Positions 47,686-58,189 of a stretch of 64,000 nucleotides of DNA are shown in pieces. A program made the position numbers and the translations under genes. This stretch comes from Rhizomys pruinosus (Eukaryota; Chordata; Mammalia; Rodentia; Spalacidae). The notes beneath the pieces were generated by a model. It was not told where the DNA came from and ran no database searches. It saw nothing but the letters and a program-made list of their open reading frames with translations. The DNA lies in contig VZQC01004570.1 in the NCBI GenBank assembly GCA_009823505.1, forward strand, positions 725,203 through 789,202, written 5' to 3'. The stretch's first letter is position 1; each line of letters opens with the position of its first letter.

Positions 47686-48494
47686 AATTAAGATGCACCA
47701 ATGAGACTTCAAAAGACCGGCCAGAAGTTCTCAAAGGAGGAATACACATGGACTGCTTTCCCTAAACTTTATTGAGTATTCTCTAGAGTAAGAGGATAGA
47801 TCTGCATTGCATGAAATGAAACTGAGCATGATAGTTTAACATCAGATAGCAAGCAAATTAATATTTCTTGTACATATAGTTGTCATGTATGACACTCAGG
47901 ATTCTCAATCATCTATGATGAGTTTTAAAAAGGCCTTAGAAGAAATGGTTAGCATTTCTTTTATACATTACAAATTAATTACACAGGTAATGTTAAACCT
48001 CTTTCAACCTCTCCTGCTTTCCAAAAATCTTAATACAAACATCAAAATGTAGTCGTCCCAAGAGAGTGCCAGACTCAAAGCAGAAGGTAAGATCTGAGTT
48101 AATGTGCATTAAATAGAACAAAGCCAAGTAATATCAATTATTGCCAAATTCATATAAGCACGTTTCATATTCTACCTCAAACCCTTCCTTTGTCACATTA
48201 ATGAATGCAGTTTCAGTACAATTCTATCATTTAAGCATGATGACATCTCAGAAAAGGTAAAATGTACATGTCTGCAATAGCGCCAGTGCTATTGGTATTA
48301 AAAAAAGAGAAAAAAACAAATCATAATTAACAGAGGTATTATACAGTATATGGGGGGCAATGTAGGGGAAAAAGACAATTTACTTTCACAGCAGGAATTA
48401 TGCAATGGAAACATGGTATGGGTCCACACCATAAAATGCAAGAGAAAGGCTCAGATTTAAACAGTGTGCTCGTATCATTTTAAATTTTAAGTTC

Positions 48495-48557
48495 CTCCAG
48501 GCAAGCTGGGGCTACAAGGAGACCCTGTCTCACAAAGACCCCCCCCCCAAAAAAATA
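48495..48557 (+). mobile_element. B1 3' fragment
   Basis: ccaggcaagctggggctaca, aggagaccctgtctcacaaa, then a C-run and A-tail. Confidence 0.75.
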
Positions 48558-48744
48558 GTTCTTGAGTTCATACTGAATTTGCTTATATGAATGCATAAAA
48601 ATCATTCTTTTCCAAGCAGAGAACTATTCTAGGGCAATATGTGAGAGAACAGGCCCTTACACATCACCTAATACAACGTTTATTTAGAACGGAAGTCCTT
48701 TGAGTCAAATATTTTATTTAATTTTAAGTTAACTCATTTATTTT

Positions 48745-48835
48745 TATCCTTCAGTTACTGGAGATTAAATCCAAGGCATTACCCATGCTAGACAAGACAT
48801 CTAACAATGAGCTAGGTTCCCAGTCTCCAGAGTCA
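48745..48835 (-). mobile_element. ID-like fragment, antisense
   Basis: tactggagattaaatccaag, gcattacccatgctagacaa, caatgagctaggttcccagt. Confidence 0.5.
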
Positions 48836-49160
48836 ACCACTTGACTTGGTAAACACATGTCTTGGTAACAATTCTCTCCATATCTACTATCCCAGAGAGC
48901 CCTAGGAACCATGATGGTCTACTGTCTTTGCACTTGGTAAATCTCATTACTGAGGCTACTGATTATCATCTGCACTGAAACATGAGCACTTTCTACTGCA
49001 CATTTGTTTTCAGGCACATATCTCAATGTCTAGGTTATTAGCTGTTGTTAGCAAGAGAGCTGCTGCTTCAGGATAGCTGCTATTCTACACTGGCCAATGT
49101 CTATCGTCTTTGCTTTTTTCTCTCCCAACCTCATCAGGGAGCAGAAAATATTAGCTCACT

Positions 49161-50027
49161 TTAAAAGTAGAAAGAAGAACTACTTCCTTCAGTAACCACC
49201 TGTTCCCCAGAAGGAGACATAGTGGAAATACTACTTGGTAAGGACCCAATGAAAGAAGGGTTGTGTAGGCCACCTGTATCATAGTAACCTTCATTTACCC
49301 TATGTTTCAAATGAGGCATCATCCTCTTAAATATGACATAGATCAGCTCGATGAGATTCAAGATAAGTGACACCAGGGACACTCCCACCATGAAGAGGAT
49401 GAAGATACTTTTTTCTGTGGGGCGAGAGAGGAAGCAGTCGACCTGATGCTGGCAGGGCTCACGTTCACAGATGTAGACTGGATTCAGGAAGAAGCCATAA
49501 ATGTACCACTGGATCAGCAGGAAGACCAACTCGAAGACAGACTTGAAAAAGGTACTAATCACATAGGTGAGCAGCAATCTCCCTTTCATTTTCACTTTAC
49601 CATTTTCTTCAGTGCCATACTTGAACTTCTTCACTGCAACTTCCTGCAAGAGCATCTCCACATTGGCACCATTATTTAGAGCAACTCTGAGCTGCTCCTC
49701 CAGCTTTTTCAACTTGTCTTTCCGTCGAATCACATAGAACACATACGCCAGGTATGAGAGTGTAGGCACAGACACGAACATGATCTGCAGGACCCAGAGA
49801 TGCATGAGAGAGATGGGGAAGGCCTGGTCATAGCAGACATTTTCACAACCTGGCTGCCGAGTGTTGCAATGGAAGGCATCCTGCTCATCACTCCAGGCTG
49901 ATTCAATGGCCGTCCCCAGGAGCAGGATTCGGAAAATGAAAAGGACTGACAGCCACATCTTTCCTCCAGGTATGGAGTAGACTTGAACCTTTTCCAGGAG
50001 CTGGATTAAGGCATGCCAATCACTCAT
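49161..50027 (-). CDS. Gja6: Gap junction alpha-6 / connexin 33, single coding exon, 288 aa
   Basis: Intact alpha-type connexin. The start is the ATG giving MSDW, the usual connexin N-terminus. An in-frame ATG 24 bases upstream (50051) would add MKEHQTGI and is less likely. The N-terminal helix is followed by TM1 (about 25-42), extracellular loop 1 with C-x6-C-x3-C (Cys54, 61, 65, QPGCENVC), TM2 (about 77-100), a charged cytoplasmic loop (101-150), TM3 (about 151-177), extracellular loop 2 with C-x4-C-x5-C (Cys187, 192, 198) and SRPTEK, TM4 (about 207-233) and a short tail ending SSSSFYF. The length fits Cx33 (about 283-286 aa in mouse and rat) and is far shorter than Cx43 (382 aa). The body resembles Cx43 closely, but the phosphorylated C-terminal domain and PDZ ligand are absent. 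Known role of the family member: testis/Sertoli connexin that inhibits coupling by other connexins. It lies inside a Cdkl5 intron on the same strand. The alternative, a Gja1 retrocopy distinct from Gja6, is possible but less likely. Confidence 0.92.
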   Translation of the reverse strand: MSDWHALIQLLEKVQVYSIPGGKMWLSVLFIFRILLLGTAIESAWSDEQDAFHCNTRQPGCENVCYDQAFPISLMHLWVLQIMFVSVPTLSYLAYVFYVIRRKDKLKKLEEQLRVALNNGANVEMLLQEVAVKKFKYGTEENGKVKMKGRLLLTYVISTFFKSVFELVFLLIQWYIYGFFLNPVYICEREPCQHQVDCFLSRPTEKSIFILFMVGVSLVSLILNLIELIYVIFKRMMPHLKHRVNEGYYDTGGLHNPSFIGSLPSSISTMSPSGEQVVTEGSSSSFYF

Positions 50028-50150
50028 GATGCCTGTTTGGTGTTCTTTCACTTAAAAGTGAACTGAGCACACCAAGAGATTGCACTCCTTGAAAAACGAA
50101 GTAAAATGAAAACATTAAGTTCAAGAGTCATACCTGCCTAAAGTTTACAG
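50028..50150 (-). promoter_or_regulatory. Gja6: Gja6 5' leader, resembles the Gja1 (Cx43) leader
   Basis: On the reverse strand the 120 bp before the start codon contains a series of blocks (cattttacttc, caaggagtgcaatc, cttttaagtgaaag, accaaacaggc). In the same order these resemble the Gja1 mRNA leader as I remember it. The polypyrimidine-like stretches ending in AG (tttttcaag, cttttaag) could equally be splice acceptors for an upstream noncoding exon. No promoter can be assigned from sequence alone. Confidence 0.45.
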
Positions 50151-50414
50151 GCCTGCTGATGTGTCCTCACTCTTCTCTAATGAAAGAAAACTGCTGACTC
50201 TAGGTAAAACCATATGGAAATGCACATGGATCTATAAAAGGGACAAGTTATATAAATGGAAGAACAAAGGGGATAAATGTAAAGGTCTCCTTCAGTTTCA
50301 GTATAAATCAATCTCCCAAAATAATGAGTCAATCGTTTGGCATATTAACAATTCATACTCATATACTGACTGATTCAGCTTCAGAAGTTGGGCCAACATT
50401 TCCCATAGAGACAA

Positions 50415-50560
50415 TGATATTCAGTCATCCATCATTTCTTCAGTGCCTACTATGTGAAATGTACTATAATAGGCAATGATCCTAATGGTGAGTAAAAGAG
50501 AATTCATATACTTGTAGAGCTCACAATCAACTGGAAGAAACAGATCATTTAAGATGTGAA
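50415..50560 (+). mobile_element. L2/MER-like old repeat remnant
   Basis: cttcagtgcctactatgtga, aatgtactataataggcaat, gtagagctcacaatcaactg follow the conserved 'last part' of L2-type elements. Confidence 0.6.
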
Positions 50561-50890
50561 TCAAAGGAAAAGGCTCAGAGAGCAAGTGAATATACAATGA
50601 TTATGAATTTAAATAGGTGCCAAGAAGATAACAAGTAGGAGTTACTGACAGAGAATAAGCTGAGGGAAACTGCAGCCAGAGTGACTAGAGTTAGCCAGAC
50701 AAAAATTAAGAAAATTATTGCTGTAATATGAAAGAAGCAGCAAAGATTTTAAAGGTAAAGAACTTGCTATATTCAAAGAAGTAAAGAACAACAGTGTAGT
50801 TATGAGGTAGTGGACAGAGGAAAAGACTAGTGCCATAGAGCAGCTACATCAGATACCACTTAGCAGCAGAGAAGCCTGGGTACAGAAACA

Positions 50891-51149
50891 AAGATTACAC
50901 TGTGGAATGAAGACAAGACTAAAGTCATGAGAGAAATTGCAAATGGTTGACCAAGGCTTCTCAGGGTGAGTGGGAGGGCTGGAGGGGCCAGGATTAGAGC
51001 AAGGGACATACAGATTAGAAAGATTACACTGTGGAATGAGGACAAGACTAAGATCATGAGAGAAATTAGGAATTGTTTGTCCAAGGCTTCTCAGGATGAG
51101 TGGGAGGGCTAGGGAGGATAGGATTAGAGCAATAACAATAAAAGGGTAA
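50891..51149. repeat. Tandem duplication, two copies of about 129 bp
   Basis: aagattacactgtggaatga starts at 50891 and 51020. Both copies continue through gacaagactaa, catgagagaaatt, caaggcttctcagg and ggattagagcaa with scattered differences. Confidence 0.92.
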
Positions 51150-51212
51150 GGGGCTTTGTGCTAAAGGACAGAGAGTGAGCTTTGTTAGGAACAAAAATTT
51201 GTCAAGAACAAT

Positions 51213-51345
51213 GAGAGGGCTGGAGGGATGATGGATCAGGAGTTAAGAGTCTATACTGCTCTTGCAGAGGACTCAAATTCATTTCCTGGTACCCATGGTG
51301 AGGGGTATATAACTGTCTGTAATTCCCAAGTGTCTCTGGAGAGGG
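51213..51345 (+). mobile_element. B2 SINE 5' part, diverged
   Basis: agggctggagggatgatgga, ctgctcttgcagaggactca, tcatttcctggtacccatgg. Confidence 0.75.
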
Positions 51346-52572
51346 GAAGAGGTGACTTAAATTCCAGCACTGCGATCTTCAATGCTTTGGCATTTTCTAA
51401 AGTAGTTGCCAGGCTAGAAATCTCAAAATTGCAAGATCAAGACAGAAGAGAGCTGCTGCCAATTGAATAAGGACCATCTACCATCAGTGGAACTGCTAGC
51501 AAATAGAAGCTTTTTGGTGAAATTAAATTATTGATACACTATGTTCATTTTTGTGCGTTTCTTCTAGGATATTATTATGAAATCTAAAAAGCTTAAAAAC
51601 AGAATGTTTTCAGGAGGAACACTGATTCATCCCCAAATCTTCTGAGGGTGGGTGGAACCTGGTACGAAGCAAAGTATAACCATAGCACTACTGAAGATCT
51701 TAACCCTACAGTCTAGATTTTCTCGTAAAAAAGTCTCAGGGTGATTAATCTTCAGCTTGAAATTCAGAGTTGCCTAAATAAATAGGACTTAGCATAAAAT
51801 GGTCAAAGATAATTTCTATATAGCCAAAAAATTATTTTAAACTAAATCCTTTCAATGTAGTAAATCTTTATAATTTAACTGCTGAGTTCAAATTACATTC
51901 ATTATATTTAACATTTTAATTCTCCTACTTCAAAAAATATTTAATTCCTGAACACATTCATTGTAAACCATTGAGAATATTAAAAGAAAAATCTTAATAT
52001 ACGTGATAAGACTTTTCTAATTAATAAACAAATATTATCTAGCTAATTTGTTTCTTGGTTTAATGGTCATTCCTCACAGTACAGTGTGATAAAAGCAAAA
52101 CTTAAAATGCACTCTAGAAAAAGGGCAAGGTTACTGACATTTACATTGTTTCAGTCACTTGAGGTTGGTTGCTACTGTTATACACTAAGAACAGAAGCTT
52201 CCCAAAGTGCAAACTTTTAGCAAGTCATCAAATCACAAGGTTTCAACAGTACACACAGTACTTTCTCAGCTGGATAAATAACACATTTTAGATAAACTGG
52301 TTTCTCTTTCAGATTGCAAAAGTTATCTTATTAAGCTAATGTCACGAGGATCTATAGTTTATAATTAATACATTCTTCAAGGTTAATTGAAAAGAAGCCC
52401 TTTGCAGCATGAGTTCCACATTTCTTCTCATTCATTTTTTCACATTTAAACAGTCTCCAGAGAGTTCAAAGTGCCTTAGAAATTGACTGTCTTCAAAAGT
52501 AAAGAGGGTGAAATAGAAAAAAAAAAAAAGCCCAAGCCCAAGAACTACTCTGTCAGAGTTTATAAAAGTAGC
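51346..52572. other. Intron stretch with nothing assigned
   Basis: AT-rich, no SINE signature and no open frame with protein-like composition. I see nothing further in it. Confidence 0.6.
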
Positions 52573-52706
52573 TATAGCCAGGCATGGTGAAGACACGTCT
52601 TTAACCCCAGCACTCAGGAGGCTGAGGTAGGCAGACCTTTGTGAGTTCAAGGCCAGTCTGGTCTACATATTGAGCTCCAGGCCAGCTGGGACTAAAGAGA
52701 GATCCT
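52573..52706 (+). mobile_element. B1 SINE, cut off at the N
   Basis: gccaggcatggtgaagacac start. It breaks at gagagatccta just before the N at 52707, so the B1 end and A-tail are missing. Confidence 0.88.
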
Positions 52707-52707
52707 A
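52707..52707. other. Ambiguous base N at an assembly join
   Basis: The only N in the window. The sequence changes character immediately after it. Confidence 0.95.
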
Positions 52708-55700
52708 NCTTTTTGATTTATTCTTGTTTTGAAACTAAAGCGTGTGGATATAAGGTGTTTTGGTACTTCCTGTATGGTGGTTCTATTTAAGTTCTTTGAG
52801 AAGAAAATGGAGCGTCAATGTGAGTGTGTGAGTGAGTGTGAGCGTTGCTATTAGGTACGCAGGCTGACCTGGTCTCAACAGAGATCTGCTGCGTGTGGTG
52901 TGTGCTGGGTAAATATAGACGGATAGTTACCAATGATCTCGTCATGGAAGCCCCCCAATAAGCATATTTTTTAAAAAAAAAATTGTGGATTTAGTGTCTA
53001 CAAAAGGAAAATGTAAGCTTTTCTTAGAGCTTAGCTCTCTAGCATGAGTCACATAAGATATTGTATGTGACACATATATTTAGGATAAAATATAGTTGAA
53101 ACAGGAATTTCATGCTTAATGGTGGGGCACAATTTAGTAGCCTGAGACAATACGACAATTCATTGAATTTTTGTGATATTAATATTGTGAGTGATAGAGT
53201 AACACCAGAAGGTGTGTGTGGTGTGGAGTGTGAGAGTGCCTGAAAAATCAATAATTTTTGCATTTCTGTTCATTGCCCTGTTAAAATAGTGTTACTATTT
53301 TTTTCTTTTTACGATTTAGTTTTCTATGAGTGTCTTCAGCAACTGTTCTAGTGTCTATTCCCATGGGAGGTGGCTAGTCAAGAAAAATTTACTATGAGTT
53401 TTCCTATTATAAAGATTAAGCATAAACACTCATTTTTTTGTTCGATTGATTTTAATTCTGATTTTTTTTCATTCTTTCACTTGGTGTGTGAGTGTGAGTG
53501 AGTGTGGGTGAGTGGTGTGTGAATCTATTAAATCATAGACTTTTGTTTTTGTTTGAAGAATAAGTGTACTGTAATTTAACGGCTGCCTTGAATCTGGTGC
53601 GTGGGCAAATCACAGCCTTGCTCTGGAGTGCTGAATTTCATAAGACATGAAAAAGCGGTTATTTGGAGGAGTGGGTGTGTGTGTGTGTGGTGGGCCTTTA
53701 GAATCCCGATTCAGATAATTTGTCTTTTGTCTATTTAAAGAGAATGTATGTTTCTCTGAACTAGTTTGCAATGCCCTGTAATTTTTTATATATATAAACC
53801 AATCTGCGATGCTATATGTAATTGGGTGAAATAGGGGGGAACAAAATAAATAAACAAAAGCTATCAAAGACAGAGGAGCACAGAAGCTACAGAAGATGGG
53901 ATTGCCATAGGGTTTATTTTTTTTACCATTTATACATTTATTTTGGTGTATGTGTATGTTGTTATCGGGTGCACATAGTTGGTGGAAAAAGTGTGGAGGG
54001 GATGGCTCTGCTCCTTTCAATTTGGTTCAACGGGATTCAAACTTAGGTTAGTCAGGTTTTGGTGGCAAGGTGCCTCTCATTTGTCATCTATCTATACTAG
54101 TTGTTTTATTATTCTTAGCTTATTATGTATTTGTCATAAGTAATCTTCACATTTTAGGTTATTAAGTCCATGCATGTGTTGTAATGTGCCCTGGGAGAGA
54201 GAGAGAGAGTGTCATGGTAATCAGAAGGTGTTGGGGTCCCTGGAACTGGGTTAAGAAGTGTGTGCGGATCATTTTGGTAACACGGGCTTGAACCCAGGGT
54301 GTGGTGGGTGCTCTTATCTGCTGAGGCCATCTCTCCAGCCCACTTTTTTTTTTTTTTTTTTTTTTGTCTCTTTGAGACGGGTCTCCCTGTAGCACCAAAT
54401 GGCCTGGAACTCACCAGGCTGGCCTTGGACTCACCAAGTGTAGTGTCATTAGAGAATTTCCCGTGGTGGTGCGTGTGTGAGTGTGTGAGTGTGCGGTTAC
54501 CCTGTGGTTCTTTGCCTTTCCCAATCAAGTTCCAATGCAAAAAGATTAACTGATGTACTTCTCTACGTGAGTGGTATCCAAAATATGTAGATCTTGTTAA
54601 TGACGTTGAACCTGTTAACAATGGCAGAAAAAGAATGACAGAACACTAGAGAGCGATATATTCTGGTATGTTTATATTGAATGGGTAACAAGTCTTTGGC
54701 CGTGCATTGTATAGCTGGGATCGAGGAGTAGAGAGAGCAACCGAGGGTATGTGAGAGTGGATAGCACGGTAACCAAAGATTTCCTCGAACACATTTTTTG
54801 GTCGTTAGAGGTGGTGTGTGGGGAGATTTCTGACTTATTTTGAAAACTGGCCTGACTTATATGGGGGATGGTGTGCGCCTACTACGTAGCAAAAACAAGG
54901 ACAGGTCAGCTTCGGGCTCAGAATGACTTGTGTCTGACAACACTGTTTACTTTTCCCCTGGTGTACTTTCAATAATGTTGTCCATTCCCCTTGACCATCT
55001 TGACCAAACTTTTCATATGTCTCTGTCCGACACACGACGAGGAACATGTGTGTCAAGTGATTGTGGTCTACGATAGTGGTGTGAGGAGAGAAGGAGGGGA
55101 GAGGGATTTCAGGTCACAGAAACCTGATTGAAGACTTCCTGGGAGGGACAGGGGTGGGCAGTCTCTTCCATCCCCTGCAAGGCATTTCTTGAGAGCTCGT
55201 ACACATTTCGTGGTAAGCCTCGTTGGTCCCAACTCAGCCTTTGGGTCCAAATTAGTAATATTATTCTGCCTCAGGGGTAATTCTTATATATACTGTTGTA
55301 TTTGCGGGGCATCCTCAGTCTGGGTGGTGTGTGTGGTGAGTGTGGGAAGTTCTCTGATAGGTCTAAGAAAGCTTGCTGATTTTCAGTTTGTTAGGGTTTT
55401 TCTTCCTGTAACAACAGGAATGATAATATCCAAGCACTGCATATGTTAGATGAAACTGGAAAGTCCTAGGTTTATATTTTAAAATTAGAAATATCTTGTC
55501 GTTTAAAAAGTTCTGCAAGAAGGTTTAAACTTTCCTGTGAACCATTTGCTTAGCTGAGATGACTCATCTTCAGTTATTTTCATCCTTTTGAATCTTAGCT
55601 CTCTATTTACATATGTTTATATAAGAACCTTTTCGAGCGAAAATATTTAGATTAAGAAGTGTGTGTGGTGTGTGTGAAAATTGCTAATAAGCTGGTTGTG

Positions 55701-55744
55701 GTGAGTGGGGGGGGATGTGTGGGGTGTGTTGTGATTCATCAGCT
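52708..55744. other. Left arm of giant inverted repeat: error-rich reverse copy, probable assembly artefact
   Basis: Reading this arm as the reverse complement reproduces 55795-58497 step by step. For example gatttattct at 52715 pairs with agaataaatc at 58481, the 53.0-kb acatatatttaggataaaat block with about 58.2 kb, the B3/B2/B1 series at 53.9-54.45 kb with 57.0-57.5 kb, and gattttcagtttgttagggt (55.38 kb) with 56.18 kb. The copy carries many indels and inserted g/t strings (gtgtgagtgagtgtgag type) absent from the other arm. Open frames here, including 53610-54020 and 54154-54621, are not genes. Confidence 0.9.
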
Positions 55745-55794
55745 TATTCTTTTTTTTTTTTTTTTTTTTGTATTTTTGAGATCGGAAAAGAAGT
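55745..55794. other. Loop/spacer of the giant inverted repeat
   Basis: A 50-base spacer with a T-run followed by gtatttttgagatcggaaaa. gtgattcatcagct (55731-55744) and agctgatgaatcac (55795-55808) are exact reverse complements on either side. Confidence 0.9.
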
Positions 55795-56579
55795 AGCTGA
55801 TGAATCACAAAACAATGTTGGTGGGATCAATGGGTACAATTGGGCAGAATATTTCTAGATAATTTAGGGAACAGTTATTAGCAATTTTCAAGAACTACAT
55901 AAAGTTCTTAAGTTTTTAAATATTTCGCTCTGAAAAAGTTCTTACTAAACATATGTAAATAGAGAGCTAAGATTCAAAAGGATGAAAATAACTGAAGATG
56001 AGTCATCTCAGCTAAGCAAATGGTTCACAGGAAAGTTTAAACCTTCTTGCAGAACATTATTTTTAAACGGGACAAGATATTTCTAATTTTAAAATATAAA
56101 CGTAGGACTTCCAGTTTCAGCTCTAACATATGCAGTGCTTGGATATTATCATTCCTGTTGTTACAGGAAGAAAAACCCTAACAAACTGAAAATCAGCAAG
56201 CTTTCTTAGACCTATCAGAGAACTCAGGATACAGGGCAAACTAGCCACCTAGTACTGAAGGATGGGCAAATACACAGAATCATATATAAGACACTTACCT
56301 GAGGCAGAATAATATACTAGTATTTGACAAAGGCTGAGTGAGACGAGCTTCCAAACGAGCAAGAAATCTGCAGGGGATGGAAGAGACCTTGCCACTCCTG
56401 CCCCAGGAACTTCAACAGGTTCTGACTGAAATCCCCTCCCCTTTGTAGAGGAAAAGTAACCAATCTGAAATGTTCCCGTGTGTGAAAGAGCCAATGAAAA
56501 GCTCTTCTTTGGGGTAAGGGGAAGGCAACCATTTTTGAAATTCACCCAGGGGAAAAGTAACAGTTTTCAAACAAGTTCA

Positions 56580-56650
56580 TTCTGGAGCCCAAGCTGACCT
56601 TGTCCTTGTGATCTCCTGCCTCAGCCTCCAAGTAGCTGGGAATGCAAGTC
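56580..56650 (-). mobile_element. Proto-B1/FLAM-like fragment, antisense
   Basis: gtgatctcctgcctcagcct, ccaagtagctgggaatgcaa. Confidence 0.5.
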
Positions 56651-57013
56651 CCCATATAAGGTCAGGCCCAGTTCAAATAAGGTCAGAATGTTCTTCAACA
56701 ACAAAGGCCAACAGTCTAAGACAAAAATGTATCAGAAGCTTGTATGCCCTAGAAAAGGGGGCATTCATCAGCTATACAATGCAGCCAAAGACTTGTACCC
56801 AATTCAAGATTAACATTACAGAATATACCTTTCTTCATTCTTTTCTGCCATTTTAACAGGGTTCTAGACAGTAACATGAGATCACCACTGGAAGTAGTGA
56901 AAGACACAGTGCAAGGAATTCTTATGGAAAGGCAAAGACCACAGGGTAGGTAAAACAACACAAACAGAGTAGATAAAGCTGAAGGAAGTAGCAACATTAA
57001 AAATAGACTACAC

Positions 57014-57104
57014 TTTGTGAGTTCAAGGCCAGCCTGGTCTACAGAGTGAGTTCCAGGACAGGTGGGGCTACAGGGAGACCCTGTCTCGAAAAGACAAAAA
57101 AATA
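57014..57104 (+). mobile_element. B1 SINE, 5'-truncated
   Basis: ctttgtgagttcaaggccag to ccctgtctcgaaaagac, flanked by (a)aatagactac on both sides (56999-57010 and about 57101-57112). Confidence 0.88.
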
Positions 57105-57111
57105 GACTACA

Positions 57112-57330
57112 GTGGGCTGGAGAGATGGCTCAGCAGTCAAGAGCAATGACTGCTCTTCCAGAGGATCTGGGTTCAAGTCCCTGTACCCACATGATGGCTC
57201 ACAATCATTCTTAACTCCAGTTCCAGGGGACCCAACACCTTCTGATTACCATGGACATTGTGTGACTCAGGTGCACTTACACACATGCAGGCAATACACT
57301 GAAATATATAACAAAAATAATAACTAAAAT
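57112..57330 (+). mobile_element. B2 SINE (older type)
   Basis: tgggctggagagatggctca start, ctccagttccaggggaccca, A-rich end. Confidence 0.9.
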
Positions 57331-57349
57331 ATAAAAAATAGTATAGATA

Positions 57350-57525
57350 GATGACTAAATGATAAGGGCACTTGCCACCAAACCTGACAACCTAAGTTTG
57401 ATCCCTAGAACCTACATTGTGAAAGGAGAGAGCCATCCCCTGCAAGTTGTCCTCTGACCACCACATGTGCACCCATACACATACACATACACAAAATAAA
57501 TGTATAAATGTAAAAAAAATAAACC
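57350..57525 (+). mobile_element. B3-type SINE
   Basis: gataagggcacttgccacca, gaaaggagagagccatcccc, tgtcctctgaccaccacatg. Confidence 0.78.
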
Positions 57526-57629
57526 TTAATGGCTCAGCTTCTGGCTAGCATAACATAAAAGTTTAGTATAAAGGTCTATTTACTTCTGTTCCTATCACCC
57601 AATACATCATATCCAGCTTATTTATATAT

Positions 57630-58140
57630 ATGAAAAATACAGGGCATGCAAAAGGGCAAGAAAAACAATCTTAAAAGACAAAAGAAATATCTGAATCAAA
57701 TGGAGGTAAGACATAAAGAGAATTTAAAATAACTGTGAATAAACCGGTGCTTCATGTCTATAATCCTAGCACTCAGAAGGCTGAGTCAGGAGGATTGTAA
57801 GTTCAAGGGCAGCCTAGGCTACATACATACACTATCTCAAACAAAAACAAAACTATGATTAATAGATTAAGACCTCAAATGTATATCCAACCAGAAGGAA
57901 GAATGAAAAAAAAATATCAGAAGTTAAAATCATCGTAACAAAAATGAAGAATGCTTTAATGGGCTCAGTAAATTTGACATGGCCATGGAAAGAATCAGAA
58001 CACTGAACACTCAAGAAAACTAAAATGTAAAGAAAAAGAACAATTTAAAGCAGAACAGAATATGCAAGAATTATGATTTTAGGATCTGCATGTGAAAACC
58101 ACATAATGGTATTATAAAATATTAAAGATCAAAATAAGTG
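57630..58140 (+). mobile_element. Old L1 (L1M-type) ORF1-region fragment, with B1-like insert
   Basis: aaaatgaagaatgctttaat, gggctcagtaaatttgacat, gcagaacagaatatgcaaga follow old mammalian L1 ORF1. A B1-like piece lies at about 57740-57850 (cataatcctagcactcagaa type). Confidence 0.6.
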
Positions 58141-58189
58141 GGCAGTCTATAAATTGTGATTTTCAATATGATTAAGATGTAAATTCTTT

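Larger units (their letters stand above)
47768..49160 (-). other. Gja6: Candidate Gja6 3' UTR with an AATAAA signal
   Basis: The DNA after the stop codon has no other gene. On the minus strand a canonical AATAAA lies at 47768-47773, about 1.39 kb past the stop. Other AATAAA matches are closer (48679-48684 and 48713-48718), so the true end is undetermined. A B1 3' fragment (48495-48555) and an ID-like piece (48745-48835) lie inside. Confidence 0.3.

Noticed and set aside
49446..49679. 77-residue plus-strand frame inside Gja6
   Set aside because: Antisense shadow of the connexin coding sequence.
53610..54621. Frames of 136 and 155 residues and others in 52.7-55.7 kb
   Set aside because: They lie in the corrupted left arm of the fold-back palindrome, and their equivalents in the clean arm are SINEs and intron.
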